64,000 nt of DNA, from assembly GCF_003073475.1 (NCBI RefSeq), contig NZ_CP029033.1, forward strand, positions 1-64,000. The letters run 5' to 3'. How positions within the stretch are numbered: position 1 is the stretch's first letter; each line of letters opens with the position of its first letter. Position numbers and translations under genes: made by a program. This DNA is from Actinobaculum sp. 313. GTDB lineage: Bacteria; Actinomycetota; Actinomycetes; Actinomycetales; Actinomycetaceae. Positions 8,186 through 17,847 of the stretch are shown piece by piece. The notes below the pieces were generated by a model. It made no database searches. It had not been told where the DNA came from and was given only the letters and a program-made list of their open reading frames with translations.

Positions 8186-10933
8186 ATGAGCGACGATATG
8201 ACTCCGGATACCCCGGAAGAAACGCAGTACTACCACGGCGACATTATGGGGGTTGACCTTCAGCGTGAGATGGAGCGGTCCTACCTGGACTATGCCATGT
8301 CCGTCATCGTCGGCCGCGCTCTGCCTGATGTGCGTGACGGTTTGAAGCCGGTGCACCGCCGCGTGCTCTACGCCATGTACGACGGCGGCTACCGCCCCGA
8401 TAATTCCTTCTCCAAGTCCGCCAAGATCGTCGGTGACGTGATGGGTCACTATCACCCGCACGGCGACGCCGCCATTTATGACACGCTTGTGCGCCTGGCT
8501 CAACCGTGGGCCATGCGCTACCCGCTGGTGGCCGGCCAGGGCAACTTCGGCACCTCCGGCGACCTGGGTGCGGCAGCCCCCCGCTACACAGAGGCGCGCA
8601 TGGCACCTCTGGCCATGGAAATGGTGCGGGACATCAAGGAGGACACGGTTGATTTCGAGCCGAATTATGACGGCTCGTTGATGGAACCGCTGGTTTTGAC
8701 GGCCCGTTATCCGAACCTGTTGGTCAACGGCTCGGAGGGCATCGCCGTCGGTATGGCCACCCGCATTCCGCCGCATAACCTACGCGAGGTTAACGAGGGT
8801 ATTCAGTGGTATTTGCAGCACCCGGAGGCGTCGAAGGAAGAGCTGCTGGGCGAATTGATGCGCCGCATCAAGGGTCCTGATTTCCCCACTGGCGCCACTA
8901 TTCTGGGCACACGCGGCATTGAGGATATGTATCGCACCGGTCACGGCACCATTACGCAGCGTGCCGTGGTTGAGGTCGATGAGATTCACGGCCGCCAATG
9001 CCTGGTGATCTCCGACCTTCCGTACCAGGTGAACCCGGATCGCCTGCTGGACAAGATGGTCGAGGGAATCAAGGACGGGCGGCTGCCGGGCATTGCCGAT
9101 ATTCGTGACGAGACTTCCGGCCGAGCCGGTCAGCGCATCGTCGTCGTGCTGCGTAAGGATGCGGTGGCGAAGGTTGTGCTGAACAATCTGTACAAGCACA
9201 CCCAGCTGCAGAACAACTTCCCGGCCAACATGCTGGCGCTGGTGGACGGCGTGCCACGCACGCTATCGCTCGACGGTTTCGTGCGGCACTGGGTGACGCA
9301 CCAGATCGAGGTTATCCGCCGGCGCACCGAGTACCGGCTTGGCGAGGCGCTGAAGCGCTTGCATATCTTGGAGGGCTACCTGAAGGCGCTGGACGCGCTG
9401 GACGAGGTGGTGGCGTTGATCCGCCGCTCACCCACGGTGGATGAGGCGCGTTCCGGCTTGATGGCCCTGCTGGAGATCGACGAGGACCAGGCCAACGCCA
9501 TTCTGGAGATGCAGTTGCGCCGCCTGGCCGCCCTGGAACGGCAGAAGATCCTCGATGAATACAACGAGAAGGTCGCACTGGTTGCGGACTATCGGGATAT
9601 TATCGCCAAGCCGGAACGGCAGCGCACGATTATCTCCGAGGAGTTGCAGGGCATTGTCGATCGTTATGGCGACGACCGGCGCACCACCATTCTTCCCTTC
9701 GACGGTGAGATGAGTGTGGAAGACCTCATCCCGGAGGAGGATGTGGTTGTCACCATTACGCGCGGCGGGTTCGTCAAGCGCACGAAGGCGAGCGAGTACC
9801 GCGCCCAGCATCGCGGCGGCAAGGGCATCCGCGGGGCGCAGTTGCGTGGCGACGATGTCATCGAGCATTTCGACGTTGCGTCCACGCATGACTGGCATCT
9901 GTTCTTCACCAATTTGGGCCGGGTGTACCGCATCAAGGGCTACGAACTACCCGAAGGCGGTCGGGATGCGAAGGGGCAGCATATTGCCAATGTGCTCGCC
10001 TTCCAGCCCGGTGAGGTGATCGCCTCCACCATTACGCTCAAGGACTACGATCAGGCCGAGTATCTGGTGTTGGCGACGGCGGATGGCCTGGTGAAGAAGA
10101 CCCGCCTGCGGGATTACGATTCGCCGCGCTCGGGTGGCCTGATTGCCATCAAACTGCGCGAACATGTGGATGGATCAACCGATCAGGTGGTTGCGGCCTG
10201 CCTGGTGGACGAGGGTGAGGACCTGCTACTGGTCTCCCGGCGAGGCCAGTCGATCCGCTTCACGGCGACCAACGAGGCGCTGCGGCCCATGGGCCGGGCG
10301 GCGTCCGGCGTGACGGGCATGAAGTTCCGCGATGGTGATTCCCTGCTGACGATGAGCGTGGTGCACGAGGGCTCCGAGGTCTTCATTATGACGGAGAACG
10401 GCTTTGCCAAGCGCACCCGCATTGAAGAGTACCGGGTGCAGGGCCGCGGTGGCTACGGCATCAAAGTGGCCAAGCTGACCGAGGAACGCGGCGACCTGGT
10501 GGGCGCGCTTATCACCCGTGAAGGTGAAGATGTCATGGTGGTGATGGAATCCGGGAAGGTGATGCGCGCCAGCGCGGACGAAGTCTCTTTAACGGGCCGT
10601 GCCACGCAAGGTGTGACCTTCACCCGCCCGGGTGAGGGCGACAAGATCATCGGTATCGCACATACCGCCGAGGAAGGCATCGAACCGGGATCCGCCGATA
10701 GCGCGGGAAGCGGTGAAAGCGCTGCGACTGCAGGAAGTGCAGAGACTGCGGGAAGCGCCGAGACCGCGGCTGATTCCGAGAGTGGTGAAGTCTCAGAAGA
10801 AGGCGAAGTCTCGGAAGAAGTTGACAGCGCCGAGAGTAGAGCGGATACCGTAAGTGCTGGCCGATCCGAAGGCGTTGACAGTGCGGAAAGTGCTGGAAGC
10901 GCCGCTGGTTCGGATGACGAAGAGGTGCAATAA
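8186..10933 (+). CDS. gyrA: DNA gyrase subunit A with acidic C-terminal tail
   Basis: GyrA cuts and rejoins DNA. The catalytic tyrosine lies in [11 protein letters not shown] and the quinolone-binding loop reads [14 protein letters not shown], with Ala where E. coli has Ser83 and Asp at the Asp87 equivalent. Alanine at this place is also natural in Mycobacterium tuberculosis. The C-terminal pinwheel includes a GyrA-box-like QHRGGKG. After the last blade the protein runs into about 85 residues of Glu/Ser/Ala/Gly-rich low-complexity sequence, which makes it 915 residues long. It lies 8 bp after gyrB. Acidic GyrA tails modulate supercoiling in some species; whether this one does is unknown. Confidence 0.97.
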   Translation: MSDDMTPDTPEETQYYHGDIMGVDLQREMERSYLDYAMSVIVGRALPDVRDGLKPVHRRVLYAMYDGGYRPDNSFSKSAKIVGDVMGHYHPHGDAAIYDTLVRLAQPWAMRYPLVAGQGNFGTSGDLGAAAPRYTEARMAPLAMEMVRDIKEDTVDFEPNYDGSLMEPLVLTARYPNLLVNGSEGIAVGMATRIPPHNLREVNEGIQWYLQHPEASKEELLGELMRRIKGPDFPTGATILGTRGIEDMYRTGHGTITQRAVVEVDEIHGRQCLVISDLPYQVNPDRLLDKMVEGIKDGRLPGIADIRDETSGRAGQRIVVVLRKDAVAKVVLNNLYKHTQLQNNFPANMLALVDGVPRTLSLDGFVRHWVTHQIEVIRRRTEYRLGEALKRLHILEGYLKALDALDEVVALIRRSPTVDEARSGLMALLEIDEDQANAILEMQLRRLAALERQKILDEYNEKVALVADYRDIIAKPERQRTIISEELQGIVDRYGDDRRTTILPFDGEMSVEDLIPEEDVVVTITRGGFVKRTKASEYRAQHRGGKGIRGAQLRGDDVIEHFDVASTHDWHLFFTNLGRVYRIKGYELPEGGRDAKGQHIANVLAFQPGEVIASTITLKDYDQAEYLVLATADGLVKKTRLRDYDSPRSGGLIAIKLREHVDGSTDQVVAACLVDEGEDLLLVSRRGQSIRFTATNEALRPMGRAASGVTGMKFRDGDSLLTMSVVHEGSEVFIMTENGFAKRTRIEEYRVQGRGGYGIKVAKLTEERGDLVGALITREGEDVMVVMESGKVMRASADEVSLTGRATQGVTFTRPGEGDKIIGIAHTAEEGIEPGSADSAGSGESAATAGSAETAGSAETAADSESGEVSEEGEVSEEVDSAESRADTVSAGRSEGVDSAESAGSAAGSDDEEVQ

Positions 10934-11003
10934 GCGGTAGCCTCTGACATAGCGGATACGCAAGTATCCGTGCAGCGTGCCAAGCAGCAATGACGGAGTA
11001 GTA

Positions 11004-11492
11004 ATGAGCGAAGAGCAGCCTACACAGGCGATTGATGCGCCCGGTGAGCCCCAGATGCCGCGGCGGCGCAGCACGCAGGAGCGCATGGAGGATCCGGTAA
11101 CCCCGCCGGTCGATGCGCCGAAGCGCGCAGTCGGTATCCGCCGGGTGAAGATGACCATCGCCAAGGTGGAACCGCTATCCGTGCTGAAGTTGGGATTCCT
11201 CTTCTCTGTGGCACTAGGCGTCATGATCGTGATCGCCTGGATGCTGCTGTGGTTCGTACTGGACAGGATGTCACTGTTCGCGGAGATCAACAATCTGCTT
11301 GAGACTCTGAACTCGGAGCAACTGTTGCAGTTGGCCCAGTACTTGGGCTTCGGACGCTGGATGAGCTTCGGTGTGATCGTTGCGATTCTCGACGTCGTGC
11401 TGTTCACAGCCCTGAGTGCTGTGGGTGCGCTGGTGTACAACTTGATTGCCTCGCTGGTGGGCGGTCTGCATATCTCGGTGACCGACGAGTAA
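11004..11492 (+). CDS. DUF3566 family transmembrane protein
   Basis: The protein is 162 residues from the ATG at 11004, which follows ACGGAGTAGTA; a GTG 27 bp upstream is in frame but has no better ribosome binding site. The N-terminal 50 residues are hydrophilic and Pro/Arg-rich. Two membrane segments follow (LGFLFSVALGVMIVIAWMLL and VIVAILDVVLFTALSAVGAL), the usual layout of the DUF3566 family found directly after gyrA in Actinobacteria (Rv0007 in M. tuberculosis). Its function is not established. Location and topology make the family assignment firm. Confidence 0.9.
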   Translation: MSEEQPTQAIDAPGEPQMPRRRSTQERMEDPVTPPVDAPKRAVGIRRVKMTIAKVEPLSVLKLGFLFSVALGVMIVIAWMLLWFVLDRMSLFAEINNLLETLNSEQLLQLAQYLGFGRWMSFGVIVAILDVVLFTALSAVGALVYNLIASLVGGLHISVTDE

Positions 11493-11747
11493 GCGAGGCG
11501 GCGATTCCGCGACGCAAACGAAAGCATGCCTGTGAGCCGGCGTGTGTTTCTCGCTGTATTACCAGCACGATTGCTGCGGAGCTACCCGCCCACGGGCCGT
11601 TCCTATGAAGTATGCAACCAGAAACAAGCGGTGCTTGACGCTGCCAAGAGCTCTGGGTGTGACCGGCCTCGCGCTCGCGCTCGGCGGTATCGGTTTGAAG
11701 ATCGCTCCGCCGGTGCGGTAACCTATTTCGGCACCCGATAGTGCAAT

Positions 11748-11821
11748 GGGCCTATAGCTCAGTTGGTTAGAGCGCAGTCCTGATAAGACTGAGGTCGATG
11801 GTTCGAGTCCATCTAGGCCCA
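11748..11821 (+). tRNA. tRNA-Ile (GAT)
   Basis: A full cloverleaf can be drawn: acceptor GGGCCTA pairs with TAGGCCC, the anticodon loop is CTGATAA with anticodon GAT, and the T-loop is TTCGAGT. The 3' CCA is not encoded. tRNA-Ile after gyrA and DUF3566 is the usual actinobacterial order. Confidence 0.97.
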
Positions 11822-11846
11822 CGAACTATCCTCAAGGAGAGAAGCC

Positions 11847-11966
11847 ATGAAGAAGTTCCTACTCGCCACGGTCGCCCTTGCGGCCGGATATGCGATCTGG
11901 ATTCAGGTCAGTAAGAGCCAGCAAGACCAGGCCGTGTGGACCGAGGTCACTGACTCGATCGAATAA
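11847..11966 (+). CDS. DLW-39 family small protein
   Basis: This 39-codon gene lies between tRNA-Ile and tRNA-Ala. It starts with MKKFLLATVALAAGYAIW and ends WTEVTDSIE, which matches the tiny DLW-39 family, always about 39 residues long and found in this place in Actinobacteria. One N-terminal membrane segment is followed by a short polar tail. The name-giving Asp-Leu-Trp is degenerate here (Ala-Val-Trp). A strong ribosome binding site (CAAGGAGAGAAGCC) precedes the ATG. The function of the family is unknown. It is below the usual length cutoff of gene finders and easily missed. Confidence 0.88.
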   Translation: MKKFLLATVALAAGYAIWIQVSKSQQDQAVWTEVTDSIE

Positions 11967-11970
11967 GCGT

Positions 11971-11992
11971 CTGCCGCTTCCGAAGGCGGCAG
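11971..11992. terminator. Hairpin after DLW-39 gene
   Basis: CTGCCGC and GCGGCAG form a perfect 7-bp stem around an 8-base loop, 4 bp after the DLW-39 stop and 7 bp before tRNA-Ala. There is no T-run, so it may be a processing or weak termination signal. Confidence 0.45.
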
Positions 11993-11999
11993 CTTGACT

Positions 12000-12075
12000 G
12001 GGGCTATGGCGCAGCTGGTAGCGCGTCTGCTTTGCAAGCAGAAGGTCACGGGTTCGAGCCCCGTTAGCTCCACCA
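12000..12075 (+). tRNA. tRNA-Ala (TGC), CCA encoded
   Basis: Acceptor GGGGCTA pairs with TAGCTCC, the anticodon loop is TTTGCAA (anticodon TGC) and the T-loop is TTCGAGC. The 3' CCA is encoded at 12073-12075. Confidence 0.97.
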
Positions 12076-12654
12076 TGAGAGAATCGCCGCCGAGAGGGCG
12101 AGGGCATTCAGCAGCCATTCAACACGGGCTTGAGTCGCCGATGCTGGTGGTAATGCCGACCGGGCGGGCACTGGACTGTTATAGCGGCTCTAATCCGATT
12201 GGTTTCCTGTGACTAGCCGTAAGTGGCGGACTCGGGTATCGAGTACTTGTGGTGTTTTGGATGGTTTTTGGCTGTTGTGATGCGGCATCGTGATGGTGTG
12301 GGCGCCGAGTGCTTGCCGGGGTGGTCGGAGACGGCGGGTTTTCCGGGTTCAGGAAGCAAGCGTGTCAAAATCCCGTCCAAACGACGGAAGACTTGATTCA
12401 ATCAATATAAGAACTGGCGGAATTCCGCGGATTTCGTGCCCGAGTTGGACCGGGCAGTTCTTGTTTGGACGGGATTTGGACATTTCCCTCAGCGAGCTAC
12501 CAAAAGGCTGTGCGCACGGTCGAACACCACCACTATGTAGGTTCGTGCAGCATCAGACTGCCCTAATACGTGATCCTCCTCTGGGATTCTCGGTGGCGCT
12601 CGGTCGAGTCCGCTGAACCGGCAGGTTCGCGTTGACGCGCCTATAGTTAGGTAT
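12076..12654. other. Intergenic region carrying 120-bp element copy 1
   Basis: No gene is visible. It holds copy 1 of the dispersed 120-bp inverted-repeat element (12363-12482). About 55 bp directly before that copy (from about 12313) recur almost unchanged before copy 2 (from about 17575), so the shared block between the two places is about 170-175 bp. Confidence 0.75.
12363..12482 (-). repeat. 120-bp inverted-repeat element, copy 1
   Basis: The left end is TGTCAAAATCCCGTCCAAAC and the right end is its inverse with one change (GTTTGGACGGGATTTGGACA). A 30-bp core starts 42 bp from the left end and is read on the minus strand. Total length is 120 bp, as in four other copies. The orientation given is that of the core. 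Confidence 0.9.
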
Positions 12655-13461
12655 ATGCTAAGCGATGAGGTGCAGCGGACATTATTCATCCCGCTATTCG
12701 GCCGAGCGCGTGCGGCTCGCCTGTGGCCGCACTGCTTTCAGGACCGGTGGGCTGAACACATCGCGCAACAGGTAGTCGCAGATCGTCCCGAGTTAGTGGT
12801 TGCAGATTTGGGAGATGTCCCTGCGGCCATCTATGCGCTACGTCACCGGGCCACGGTAGTCGAGTTACGTCGCTATCTGCAGGTTTACCCTAGAGCCGCC
12901 GTCGTCGATCTGGGTTGTGGGATGGACCGCCTCATCGACGATGTAGACAACGGTCAGACGAAGGTCTATTGCCTGGATCTACCGGATGTTATGTGTGCGC
13001 GTCGGCAGTGGATGCAATCCCATCCCCGGGAATGTGAACTCACCGGCTCGCTGATGGACACCGACTGGATGGATGCGATTGATGATTGTGACGGGATGAT
13101 CGCCGTCGCCTCCGGCGTCGTCTATTTCTTCGAGGAAGAACAGATCCGGGATCTGGTCGATGAGATGGCACGGCGCTTCCCCGCAGGCGCATTTGTTTAC
13201 GATGCCGAGTCGCCGGATATGGTTGCGGCAAGTGAACGGGCCGTACGTGAATCAGGCGTCGCCGACGTCAGAATGCCGTATCGGGTTGCTGACCCGCTAG
13301 CCCCTATGCGCTGGTCTACAGCGGTGTCTGAGGTACGAGCAGATTATGGGTTGCTGTCATACTTGCCAGATGACGCCGACCTGCCCGAATCCGTGCAGCA
13401 GGCGCTTCATGCATTGCGCGAAGGCCGCTCGCTCTACGAGGTGGTCGTCGAGTTCGCCTGA
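12655..13461 (+). CDS. Class I SAM-dependent O-methyltransferase (leucine carboxyl methyltransferase type)
   Basis: The 268-residue protein has the glycine-rich SAM-binding motif VVDLGCGMDR near residue 82 and the acidic YCLDLPDV loop at the end of the next strand. These, with ALRHRATVVE ahead of them, resemble the leucine carboxyl methyltransferase / TcmP family, whose members methylate carboxyl or hydroxyl groups of small molecules. The substrate cannot be told from sequence. It stands alone after the 120-bp element; the FGE-like gene on the opposite strand converges on it with a 30-bp gap. The ATG has only a weak ribosome binding site. Confidence 0.8.
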   Translation: MLSDEVQRTLFIPLFGRARAARLWPHCFQDRWAEHIAQQVVADRPELVVADLGDVPAAIYALRHRATVVELRRYLQVYPRAAVVDLGCGMDRLIDDVDNGQTKVYCLDLPDVMCARRQWMQSHPRECELTGSLMDTDWMDAIDDCDGMIAVASGVVYFFEEEQIRDLVDEMARRFPAGAFVYDAESPDMVAASERAVRESGVADVRMPYRVADPLAPMRWSTAVSEVRADYGLLSYLPDDADLPESVQQALHALREGRSLYEVVVEFA

Positions 13462-13491
13462 CCCGAGTCCACGCCCATCGGACTTCTTGAA

Positions 13492-14258
13492 TTATCTGCG
13501 CAGCGGTGTCCAGCCGATAGGCAAGGCACCGGCGATATTCGCTCGATTCCGGTCGGCCTCTTGTGACCAGCCTTGAGCGGCATGGTTGCCAGGCTCGCCC
13601 ACGGCGCCTCTTGCGATGCGGAAGCCGACGTCGTCCAACTGCGCGCCGGGCATGCTGCCGCGCCGTACCGAGGCGCGAACGCTCCAATGCCTATCTGCCC
13701 ATCCGCCGCCACGCAGCACGCGTAGTCGGCGTATCGTGCTGGGTCGGAGTAGTCCCAGCACCACTCCCACACATTGCCCAGCATGTCGAAGTGGCCAAAA
13801 GCATTCGGCAACTTCTGGCCGACGCACTGTGCTCCCGTGACGGCGTCTTCGTCCGTCCACGCGATATCGGAAAGCGGACCGTAGTGCGGGCCTGTTGATC
13901 CCGCGCGGCAGGCATATTCCCACTCGGCCTCCGTCGGCAACCGAAAACAGTCAGCGTTAACGTTCCAGGTGATCCCGCCTCTGTCAATGGTGTATGCCGG
14001 AGTTAGTTCCTTCGCGGTGGACAACATATTGCACCAGCTCACAGCGCTGAGCCAGGATATGGAATGTGCGGGCGCATTCTCATCCACACCGGTGGGCACC
14101 GGTATCCCCAACAGAGCTGAATACAATCGCCATGTCACCGAAGTAGAAGCGATGTGAAATTGTCGTAACTGTACGCCGCGTGAAGTCCTCGTCCGCGCAT
14201 CATGCAACATGATGTACCCGGCAGGGATGGGAATCATTTCAAGACTGGGCAGGGGCAC
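13492..14258 (-). pseudogene. Formylglycine-generating-enzyme-like (SUMF1 family) gene, frameshifted
   Basis: The first frame encodes a typical FGE-sulfatase domain: SLEMIPIPAGYIMLHD, then CFRLPTEAEWEYACR and LGNVWEWCWDYSDPARYADY. Right after that the reading frame is lost, and the family's next motif, VLRGGGWADRHWSVRA with FRIAR, is found in another minus-strand frame. The break is explained by one missing base near 13721. Family members oxidise a sulfatase cysteine or act in unrelated modifications such as ergothioneine synthesis; no sulfatase is seen here. The start is uncertain (GTG near 14258 chosen because homology begins there). It is a pseudogene unless the base is a sequencing error. 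Confidence 0.8.
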
Positions 14259-14400
14259 GTTTTGAACTCTACACCAGCAGCACCCTAGCGTTGTTGTGTC
14301 AGCTGCCTTCAGGAGACAGCTGTCGATCAATCGGTGCGGATCGAGCGAACTACAAAGGTACCGTCTGCTATTTGGTCGTATAAAAAGTAGGAGGACTTCG

Positions 14401-15561
14401 ATGAGGTCACGGAATAAAGGCAACCCTGAGAACGGTACCGTCAGACCGGTACGCCCATGGGCTGTGTATTGGGTTGTTGTCGTCGGTTACTTCATGGCCC
14501 AGATGGACATGACCGTAGTGACAGTCGCTTTGCCCAGGATCAGGGAGGAGCTCGGTGCGACTGTTGTTGAAGGGACGTGGGCGGTTAGCGCTTACGTTCT
14601 TGCGCTCGCGACGGTACTGATCACTGCCGGTAGACTGGGCGACCTATTCGGTTCTCGGCGAGTGTTTGCCTCCGGCGTTGTGATTTTTGCCGTCTGCAGT
14701 TTAGCTTGCGCGTTAGCACACAGTCCGGTGCAGCTCATAGCTGCACGGGCGTGCCAGGGGCTCGGCGCAGCGCTCTTGGTACCGCAAATCCTCTCGACCA
14801 TTGTCGCGGTGATCCCAAAGGAGCGGCAGGGTACGGCTTTAGGGATCCGAGGCTCGGTTGGCGCCGGAGCCGCAGTGGTTGGTCCGGTAGTCGGAGGACT
14901 GCTAGTCACACAGTTGGGGTGGCGGTGGGTCTTCCTTATCAATGTGCCGATCGGTATTGTTTTGTGCGTCTCAGCCCTGGTGTTTCTTCCGCGCACATCG
15001 CAGAGTCGGCAGCGAAAACTTGATATTCCCGGGGCAGTTCTCGCGGCGTTGGCCCTGGCGATCGGGGTATATACCTTGATGCGAGTCGGTGAAGCGGGCT
15101 GGACGACGTCGACCTGGATGGGTCTCGGTCTTACTGTGCTGTTGCTGGGCGCCTTCCTAGCTCAACAGCGTCGGGTTCAGAACGCCGACCCACTGCTTCC
15201 TTTCACACTGTTCACGAGTCGCCGCTACAGGATCATGTTGCCTGCCGGCGTGAGCGTTTCAGTTGTGGTTATAAGCTTCACGCTTGTTCTGTCTTTCTTT
15301 CTGCAAGAAGGATTGGGTGCCAGTGCGCAGCGGGCGGGTCTGGTGATTGCTCCCGCGTCCTTGGCTTCCATGCTTCTTGCTCCGGTGGTTGGCCGTCTTA
15401 CTGACAAAATGGATGCGCGGGTCCTGTTTGCTCTTGGTCTCGGGTTAACCGCGTGCGGCGTCGGTTTGGCAGCGTGGCTGATGGTTCCTGAAGCCAGCTG
15501 GAACCGTTTCATCCCCGTCATGTGCATCATCGGGGCCGGTAATGCCATGTTATTCACACCG
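14401..15561 (+). pseudogene. MFS drug exporter (DHA2, EmrB/QacA type), N-terminal part interrupted by IS
   Basis: The ATG follows TAGGAGGACTTCG, a strong ribosome binding site. The 387 codons encode a drug:proton antiporter of the 14-segment DHA2 type: AQMDMTVVTVALPRI in segment 1, GRLGDLFGSRRVF after segment 2, and the motif C region GAGAAVVGPVVGGLL. The frame is intact to NAMLFTP, where an IS3-family element enters. Removing that element and one copy of the 10-bp duplication joins NAMLFTP to TTAMAMRG in frame, so the interruption is recent and exact. The truncated protein lacks its last membrane segments and is unlikely to work. Confidence 0.9.
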
Positions 15562-15589
15562 TCAAGCCCCGGGTTTTGTGGAGGCTGTT

Positions 15590-16604
15590 TTATCTGGCGC
15601 CGGCGGTTGCCGGCTGGGGTTGGTTGATGGTGTTGGTGTCTTCTTGTGGTGGTGGGGTGTAGGCCTGCTCGTGCTTGATCGGAGTGTGCGTGTCGATGGC
15701 GCAGTGAGGACGGGTTGTGTTGTACCAGTGCACCCACTGGGCGGTAGCGAACTCGACATCATCAATACCCTGCCAGGGGCCGTGGGAGTCGAGGTAGTGG
15801 TGGTTACGGATAAGTTCAGCCTTGTACAGGGAATTCAGGGCCTCGGCCAACGTGTTATCGTAGGAGTCGCCCTTCGACCCCACAGAGGCCACAGCATCGG
15901 CCTCGGACAGGGCCTGCCCGTAACGGATTGCCCGGTACTGCACACCCCGGCCGCGTGTGATGAATCAGCCCCTTCAGGTCCGCGCCCTCGCGCCTGCGCT
16001 GCCAGATCCCCATCTTCAGAGCGTCCAGGGCCAGGTCAGTGTACGGGCTCGTGGAGGTCTGCCAGCCGATGATCCGACGCGAGTAGACGTCAGCGGGCGA
16101 AGGCCACATAGACCCAGTCGGACAGGGTTCGTACGTAGGTGATGTCCGCCACCCACAACTCGTTCGGCCTGAACGCGCTAAAGTGCCGATTCACCAGGTC
16201 GGCGGGACACCGCTTCTTGAGCGCGCTGCGCGTAGTGCGTGGTGCTGTGGCGCGGCGGATACCCTGTAGGCCCATGGCCCGCATCAACCTCTCCACGGTG
16301 CAGCGAGCCACATGCCCCAACCCATGCCGCTCACAGACCTCAGGCCGGTTCAGCATCGCATGCATCTTCCTGGCCCCCAGAACGCAGTAGTTCTTCTTAT
16401 GCACTCTGTTGATTTCGGCCTTTAGAGCCTGGTCGCGCCTGCTCCTTGCCGATGGGGGACGGGACTTGGCTGCGTAGTAGGTGCTCGGGGCGATCTTCAT
16501 GCCTGACCGTGTCAGGACCTGGCAGATCGGCTCGACCCCGAACTCCTCCTTGCGGGAGTCGATGTACTTGCAGATCAGCGGGACGGGCGGTCGAGCTCCG
16601 CCGC
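15590..16604 (-). pseudogene. IS3-family transposase OrfB (DDE integrase domain), two frameshifts
   Basis: Reading starts after the -1 slip in orfA with CKYIDSRKEEFGVEPIC and MKIAPSTYYAAKSRPP. The first catalytic Asp is in ELWVADITYV. The frame then breaks near 16095 (YVAFAR then stop; the next frame goes on with ADVYSRRIIGW) and again near 15945 (LIHHTRPGC, where HHTDRGVQYRAIRYG is expected). The second break removes the middle catalytic Asp. The last frame has the Glu region DSYDNTLAEALNSLYKAELI and WYNTTRPH. Each break is explained by one extra base. The enzyme is inactive as read. Confidence 0.85.
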
Positions 16605-16892
16605 GAAAAAAGCCGACGCGCTCCTCAAGATCGCGTTCGCCCGCCGCAACTCACGTACTTCCTTCTCCAGCTCCCGAATCCGCTCAGCATCCTCGCTGGT
16701 GGTTCCCGGCCTGGCGCCCATGTCGACCTCGGCCTTCTTCACCCAGGTACGCAGCGCCTCCGGATGGACGCCCAGCTCATCAGCGATCCTGCGGATCGCC
16801 CCCTTAGACCTCTCCGGGTCCCGACGGGCCTCCACAGCCATCCTGGTAGCCCGCTCCCGCAACTCCTCCGGATACTTCCTTGATGCACTCAT
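16575..16892 (-). CDS. IS3-family transposase OrfA
   Basis: The 105-residue protein has the helix-turn-helix of IS3-family OrfA (KYPEELRERATRMAVEAR, then RRIADELGVHPEALRTWVKKAE) and a leucine-zipper-like coiled coil (ERIRELEKEVRELRRANAILRSASAFF). Near its end a T6C run (minus strand, 16611-16605) is the expected site for -1 programmed frameshifting into orfB, and the -1 frame does run straight into OrfB homology. orfA itself is intact although orfB is broken. Confidence 0.92.
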   Translation of the reverse strand: MSASRKYPEELRERATRMAVEARRDPERSKGAIRRIADELGVHPEALRTWVKKAEVDMGARPGTTSEDAERIRELEKEVRELRRANAILRSASAFFAAELDRPSR

Positions 16893-16949
16893 GACAGTAA
16901 TCCTTCCGTGTAATCACTACCTCCATCAAACCCGGGACGATTCACACCG

Positions 16950-17198
16950 ACGACGGCGATGGCAATGCGCGGGGTTCCGAAGGAGGTTGCCGGTGCTGCA
17001 TCCGGGGTTCTCTCCACTTTTCTACAAGTGGGCTCTGCGTTGGGGACGGCGATGGTAGCGGTCGTTATGCAGGCCGTTGCGCGGAACGCCACCTTTACGG
17101 AAGCTGCTCGCACCGCCATGCTTGTACCACTCATTGCGATTGCTTGTGCTGCCGTGTCGTGTTTCTTTGTGGACCGGACACCGCCGGAGAAGAGCTGA
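16950..17198 (+). pseudogene. MFS drug exporter, C-terminal part after the IS
   Basis: This is the remaining 82 codons of the gene that starts at 14401. The frame resumes with TTAMAMRGVPKEVAGAASGVLSTFLQVGSALG and ends with a last membrane segment (AMLVPLIAIACAAVSCFFV) and a short basic tail. These are the last two segments expected of a DHA2 exporter. It has no start of its own with a good ribosome binding site. Confidence 0.88.
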
Positions 17199-17624
17199 GC
17201 TAATCGGTCGCTGCAACTTGTCGACGCGGCAGAGAGCTGGGTTCAATCGGCAGTTCGGGAAAACAGATGGCCTGGCGACGGCGCAGAACAACGGGCGAAA
17301 CCTGCGCTGTCTCGCCGCCGGGCGTAGGCCCCGAATCGCGCCTCCCCCGACCTCCGCCTACCCGAACCCCCGCCTGACGTAGACCCTACCGCTGCCTAAC
17401 GTCGACCCGCCGTCGTCGTTGGTTCCGGTCTGAGCGCGGTAGGCCCCGAGCCCTACCTGGCAGAGACCCGCCACCTGGCATAGACCCGTCGCCTGACGTA
17501 GATTTCCGCCTGACGTCGACTCCACGCCAACCGCCAACGCGGCCCGCTCTTAACCCGCGGAGTCGGCGCCCGCTTGGCCGGGGTGGTCGGAGACTGCGGG
17601 TTTTCCGGGTTCAGGAAGCAAGCG

Positions 17625-17744
17625 TGTCAAAATCCCGTCCAAACGACGGAAGACTTGATTCAATCAATATAAGAAGTGGCGGAATTCCGCGGATTTCGTG
17701 CCCGAGTTGGACCGGGCAGTTCTTGTTTGGACGGGATTTGGACA
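17625..17744 (-). repeat. 120-bp inverted-repeat element, copy 2
   Basis: Ends, length and core match copy 1; over the whole 120 bp the two copies differ at only one position that I can see (GAACTGG versus GAAGTGG in the core). The preceding 50-odd bp are also nearly the same as at copy 1. Confidence 0.9.
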
Positions 17745-17775
17745 GTTCGCCGCCGGGCGTAGGCCCCGAGCCCTG

Positions 17776-17847
17776 CCTGGCATAGACCCGCCACCTGGCA
17801 TAGACCCGCCACCTGGCATAGACCCGCCACCTGGCATAGACCCGCCA
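17776..17847. repeat. 18-bp tandem repeat, four perfect copies
   Basis: CCTGGCATAGACCCGCCA is repeated four times head to tail. The parallel segment upstream (about 17448-17500) has only degenerate copies, so the array expanded after that segment was duplicated. Confidence 0.9.

Larger units (their letters stand above)
15562..16939 (-). mobile_element. IS3-family insertion sequence with broken transposase
   Basis: This 1378-bp element is inserted in the MFS gene and carries orfA and orfB of the IS3 family on the minus strand. Its ends are imperfect inverted repeats that share CCCGGGTTT and TGGAGG. The flanks share ATTCACACCG (15552-15561 and 16940-16949), which is longer than the 3-5 bp duplication usual for this family, so the exact ends may be off by a few bases. 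orfB has two one-base insertions, so the copy is probably immobile without help. Confidence 0.9.
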
